Positions 5,596-6,262 of a stretch of 6,262 nt of DNA are shown in pieces; position 1 is the stretch's first letter; each line of letters opens with the position of its first letter. Location: positions 1 through 6,262 of the forward strand of contig CALJXB010000449.1 in the NCBI GenBank assembly GCA_937974415.1, given 5' to 3'. The stretch is from an uncultured Kiloniellales bacterium (lineage in GTDB: Bacteria > Pseudomonadota > Alphaproteobacteria > Kiloniellales > JAKSDN01). The notes below the pieces were generated by a model. That model was not told the DNA's origin, did not search any database, and saw only the letters and a program-made list of their open reading frames with translations. Position numbers and translations under genes: made by a program.

Positions 5596-5677
5596 TGGTG
5601 GAGGCGCCGGGTACTGCCCCCGGGTCCGCTGCGCTTATTCCGCAAGCCCGTGTAGCGCCATAGCCGGTTTCCCAGCC
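5596..5677 (-). ncRNA. tmRNA acceptor piece
   Basis: This is the 3' aminoacylated half of the two-piece tmRNA, encoded first. From its 5' side it holds three structures. The first is a hairpin with a GAAA tetraloop (GCTGG 5676-5672, CCGGC 5667-5663). The second is a hairpin GCTT/AAGC (5647-5644, 5636-5633). The third is a T-arm with stem CCGGG/CCCGG (5623-5619, 5611-5607) and 7-nt loop GGCAGTA. The acceptor strand CGCCTCC, discriminator A and CCA end it at 5596. The 5' end is inferred from the -10 element and the first hairpin. Maturation could trim it further. Confidence 0.8.
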
Positions 5678-5682
5678 TTTTT

Positions 5683-5711
5683 AATATAGGGATTTTTTGC
5701 CCGCCGCGAAA
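5683..5711 (-). promoter_or_regulatory. Probable ssrA promoter
   Basis: On the minus strand TATATT (5688-5683) lies in an A+T-rich island (AAAAAATCCCTATATTAAAA) within very G+C-rich DNA and would start transcription near 5677, at the first tmRNA hairpin. The -35 position (TTTCGC, 5711-5706) matches consensus poorly. The position relative to the RNA is the main support. Confidence 0.45.
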
Positions 5712-5805
5712 GCGTCCCTGTGCGGCGGCGGATTGTGGGCCGGGGTCGCGCCCGCCCCGGCGGCGGCCCTGGCACCCCGCGGCCGGCCGGGCTAAGCTCC
5801 CAGGC

Positions 5806-5842
5806 GACAGCAGCCCAGGGGACAGCAGCCCAGGGGACAGCA
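5806..5842 (+). repeat. 15-bp tandem repeat, about 2.5 copies, before the SRPBCC gene
   Basis: GACAGCAGCCCAGGG occurs identically at 5806-5820 and 5821-5835, followed by a partial copy GACAGCA (5836-5842). A degenerate half copy (AGCTCCCAGGC, 5795-5805) precedes them. The array ends 15 bp before the ATG at 5858, inside the divergent leader between the ssrA promoter and this gene. Changes in copy number would alter the leader length but not the ribosome binding site. Confidence 0.8.
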
Positions 5843-5844
5843 AA

Positions 5845-5854
5845 GGGGGAGAGG
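5845..5854 (+). promoter_or_regulatory. Ribosome binding site of the SRPBCC gene
   Basis: The purine run GGGGGAGAGG ends 3 nt before the ATG at 5858. Its GGGGAG part sits 6-11 nt upstream, a good Shine-Dalgarno match that supports this start. Confidence 0.6.
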
Positions 5855-5857
5855 GCC

Positions 5858-6262
5858 ATGGCCAAAGTCAGCATGACGTCGAGTTATCCCGTCTCGGCCG
5901 AGGACATCTGGAAAATGATCGGTGGGTTCAATTCGGTGCCGGAGTGGCATCCCTGGGTGACCAAGTGTGACATCGAGACAGAAGGCAACACCACCCTGCG
6001 CCGGCTCCATCTGATGGGCGGCGGCACGGTCCTGGAGAAACTCGAGAGATCGGAGGAGGACGGCCAGTCCTACAGTTATACGATCCTCGAAAGCCCGCTG
6101 CCGGTCGCCAATTACAGCGCGACCATCCGGGTGAGCGAGGCCGAGGGCGGCGGTTGTTCGATCGAGTGGTCGAGCGAGTTCGAGGCCGAGGGGGCGCCGG
6201 AGACCGACGCGACCAAGGCCATCGAGGGGATCTACCAGGCCGGCTTCGACAACTTACGCAAG
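5858..6262 (+). CDS. SRPBCC family protein (polyketide cyclase/dehydrase-like), 3' end cut by window
   Basis: The frame from ATG 5858 is open to the window end (135 codons, no stop). The protein begins MAKVSMTSSYPVSAEDIWKM and has the SRPBCC/START-like pattern: an N-terminal strand, the P-x-s-x-E-D-I-W helix, FNSVPEWHPWV (24-34), then alternating strands (SYSYTILESPLPVANYSATI, 71-90; CSIEWSSEFEA, 100-110). A C-terminal helix (IYQAGFDNLRK, 125-135) closes a hydrophobic cavity. These small proteins bind lipids or other hydrophobic ligands, and their ligands and roles are mostly unknown. Family length is about 140-150 residues, so probably only a few residues are missing. There is no signal peptide, so it should be cytoplasmic. 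It is divergent from ssrA and may have its own promoter within 5689-5857, although I see no clear one there. Confidence 0.87.
   Translation, partial: MAKVSMTSSYPVSAEDIWKMIGGFNSVPEWHPWVTKCDIETEGNTTLRRLHLMGGGTVLEKLERSEEDGQSYSYTILESPLPVANYSATIRVSEAEGGGCSIEWSSEFEAEGAPETDATKAIEGIYQAGFDNLRK

Larger units (their letters stand above)
5341..5677 (-). ncRNA. ssrA: tmRNA (circularly permuted, two-piece ssrA)
   Basis: tmRNA rescues stalled ribosomes by acting first as an alanyl-tRNA and then as a short mRNA. The gene is permuted: the 3' acceptor piece comes first (about 5677-5596), then an intervening segment (5595-5549), then the coding piece (5548 to about 5341). GGGGGCG (5548-5542) pairs with CGCCTCC (5606-5600) to rebuild a 7-bp acceptor stem. 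Its third pair is G-U, the alanine identity pair G3-U70, followed by discriminator A and encoded CCA (5598-5596). An H-type pseudoknot precedes the tag: CGGTG 5508-5504 with CACCG 5490-5486, and CCCG 5503-5500 with CGGG 5481-5478. It is followed by a resume site GTAGTT-GCG as in other tmRNAs. The coding piece probably ends with the stem GGGGCAC/GTGCCCC (5368-5362, 5347-5341), capped by CTG-GCAA-CAG. The outer ends are approximate. Confidence 0.93.

Noticed and set aside
5236..5655. 139-codon plus-strand frame across the ssrA region
   Set aside because: It is antisense to the tmRNA, whose structure and tag explain this sequence. It shows no protein motif.
5457..5843. 128-codon minus-strand frame with LLSPG repeats
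   Set aside because: It runs through the tmRNA gene and its promoter. The LLSPG pattern is only the translation of the 15-bp intergenic repeat.

Overview
The window is about two-thirds G+C and most likely comes from an alphaproteobacterium, perhaps Rhodospirillales-like, though that finer placement is only a guess. Two features point to this class: a circularly permuted (two-piece) tmRNA gene, and an SspB of the alphaproteobacterial type with a GGEVIMLDPYRKK tail. Almost everything lies on the minus strand. Only the gene at the right edge is on the plus strand. No mobile element, CRISPR array, tRNA or rRNA gene was found.

Layout, left to right. (a) 1-107: a spacer, possibly holding the first 14 codons of a minus-strand gene that runs off the left edge. 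(b) 108-1766, minus: a 552-residue single-pass membrane protein of unknown function with an HTH-like N-terminus, a Pro/Gln/Cys repeat, one transmembrane helix and a long coiled coil predicted to be periplasmic. (c) 1767-2215: a 449-bp non-coding gap. It contains the only strikingly A+T-rich stretch of the window, with three 15-bp-phased repeats and a possible promoter for the membrane protein. (d) 2216-3445, minus: a DAO-family flavoprotein of the sarcosine/dimethylglycine dehydrogenase type, without the folate domain. (e) 3446-3648: a 203-bp spacer with a weak terminator-like hairpin. (f) 3649-5267, minus: a compact three-gene run, sspB, then an alpha/beta hydrolase of KANL3/Tex30 type, then a TfoX N-terminal-domain protein. 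It has an 18-bp gap and then a 4-bp ATGA overlap. (g) 5341-5677, minus: ssrA, the tmRNA gene, directly upstream of sspB. (h) 5858-6262, plus: an SRPBCC (polyketide cyclase-like) protein cut by the window end, divergent from ssrA.

The strongest biology is the ssrA-sspB pair. The tmRNA rescues stalled ribosomes and adds the tag (A)ANDNYAEARLAA. SspB is the adaptor that delivers proteins carrying such tags to ClpXP. Here the tag-encoding RNA and the tag-recognising adaptor are neighbours on the same strand, with no clear U-tract terminator between them. The tmRNA assignment rests on several independent signs: the in-frame tag and stop, an upstream H-type pseudoknot, an acceptor stem that can only be rebuilt by joining two separated segments, a G3-U70 pair (the alanine identity element), an encoded CCA, and a T-arm of 5 bp with a 7-nt loop.

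The least understood element is the membrane/coiled-coil protein with its A+T-rich upstream region. No function is proposed for it beyond its architecture.
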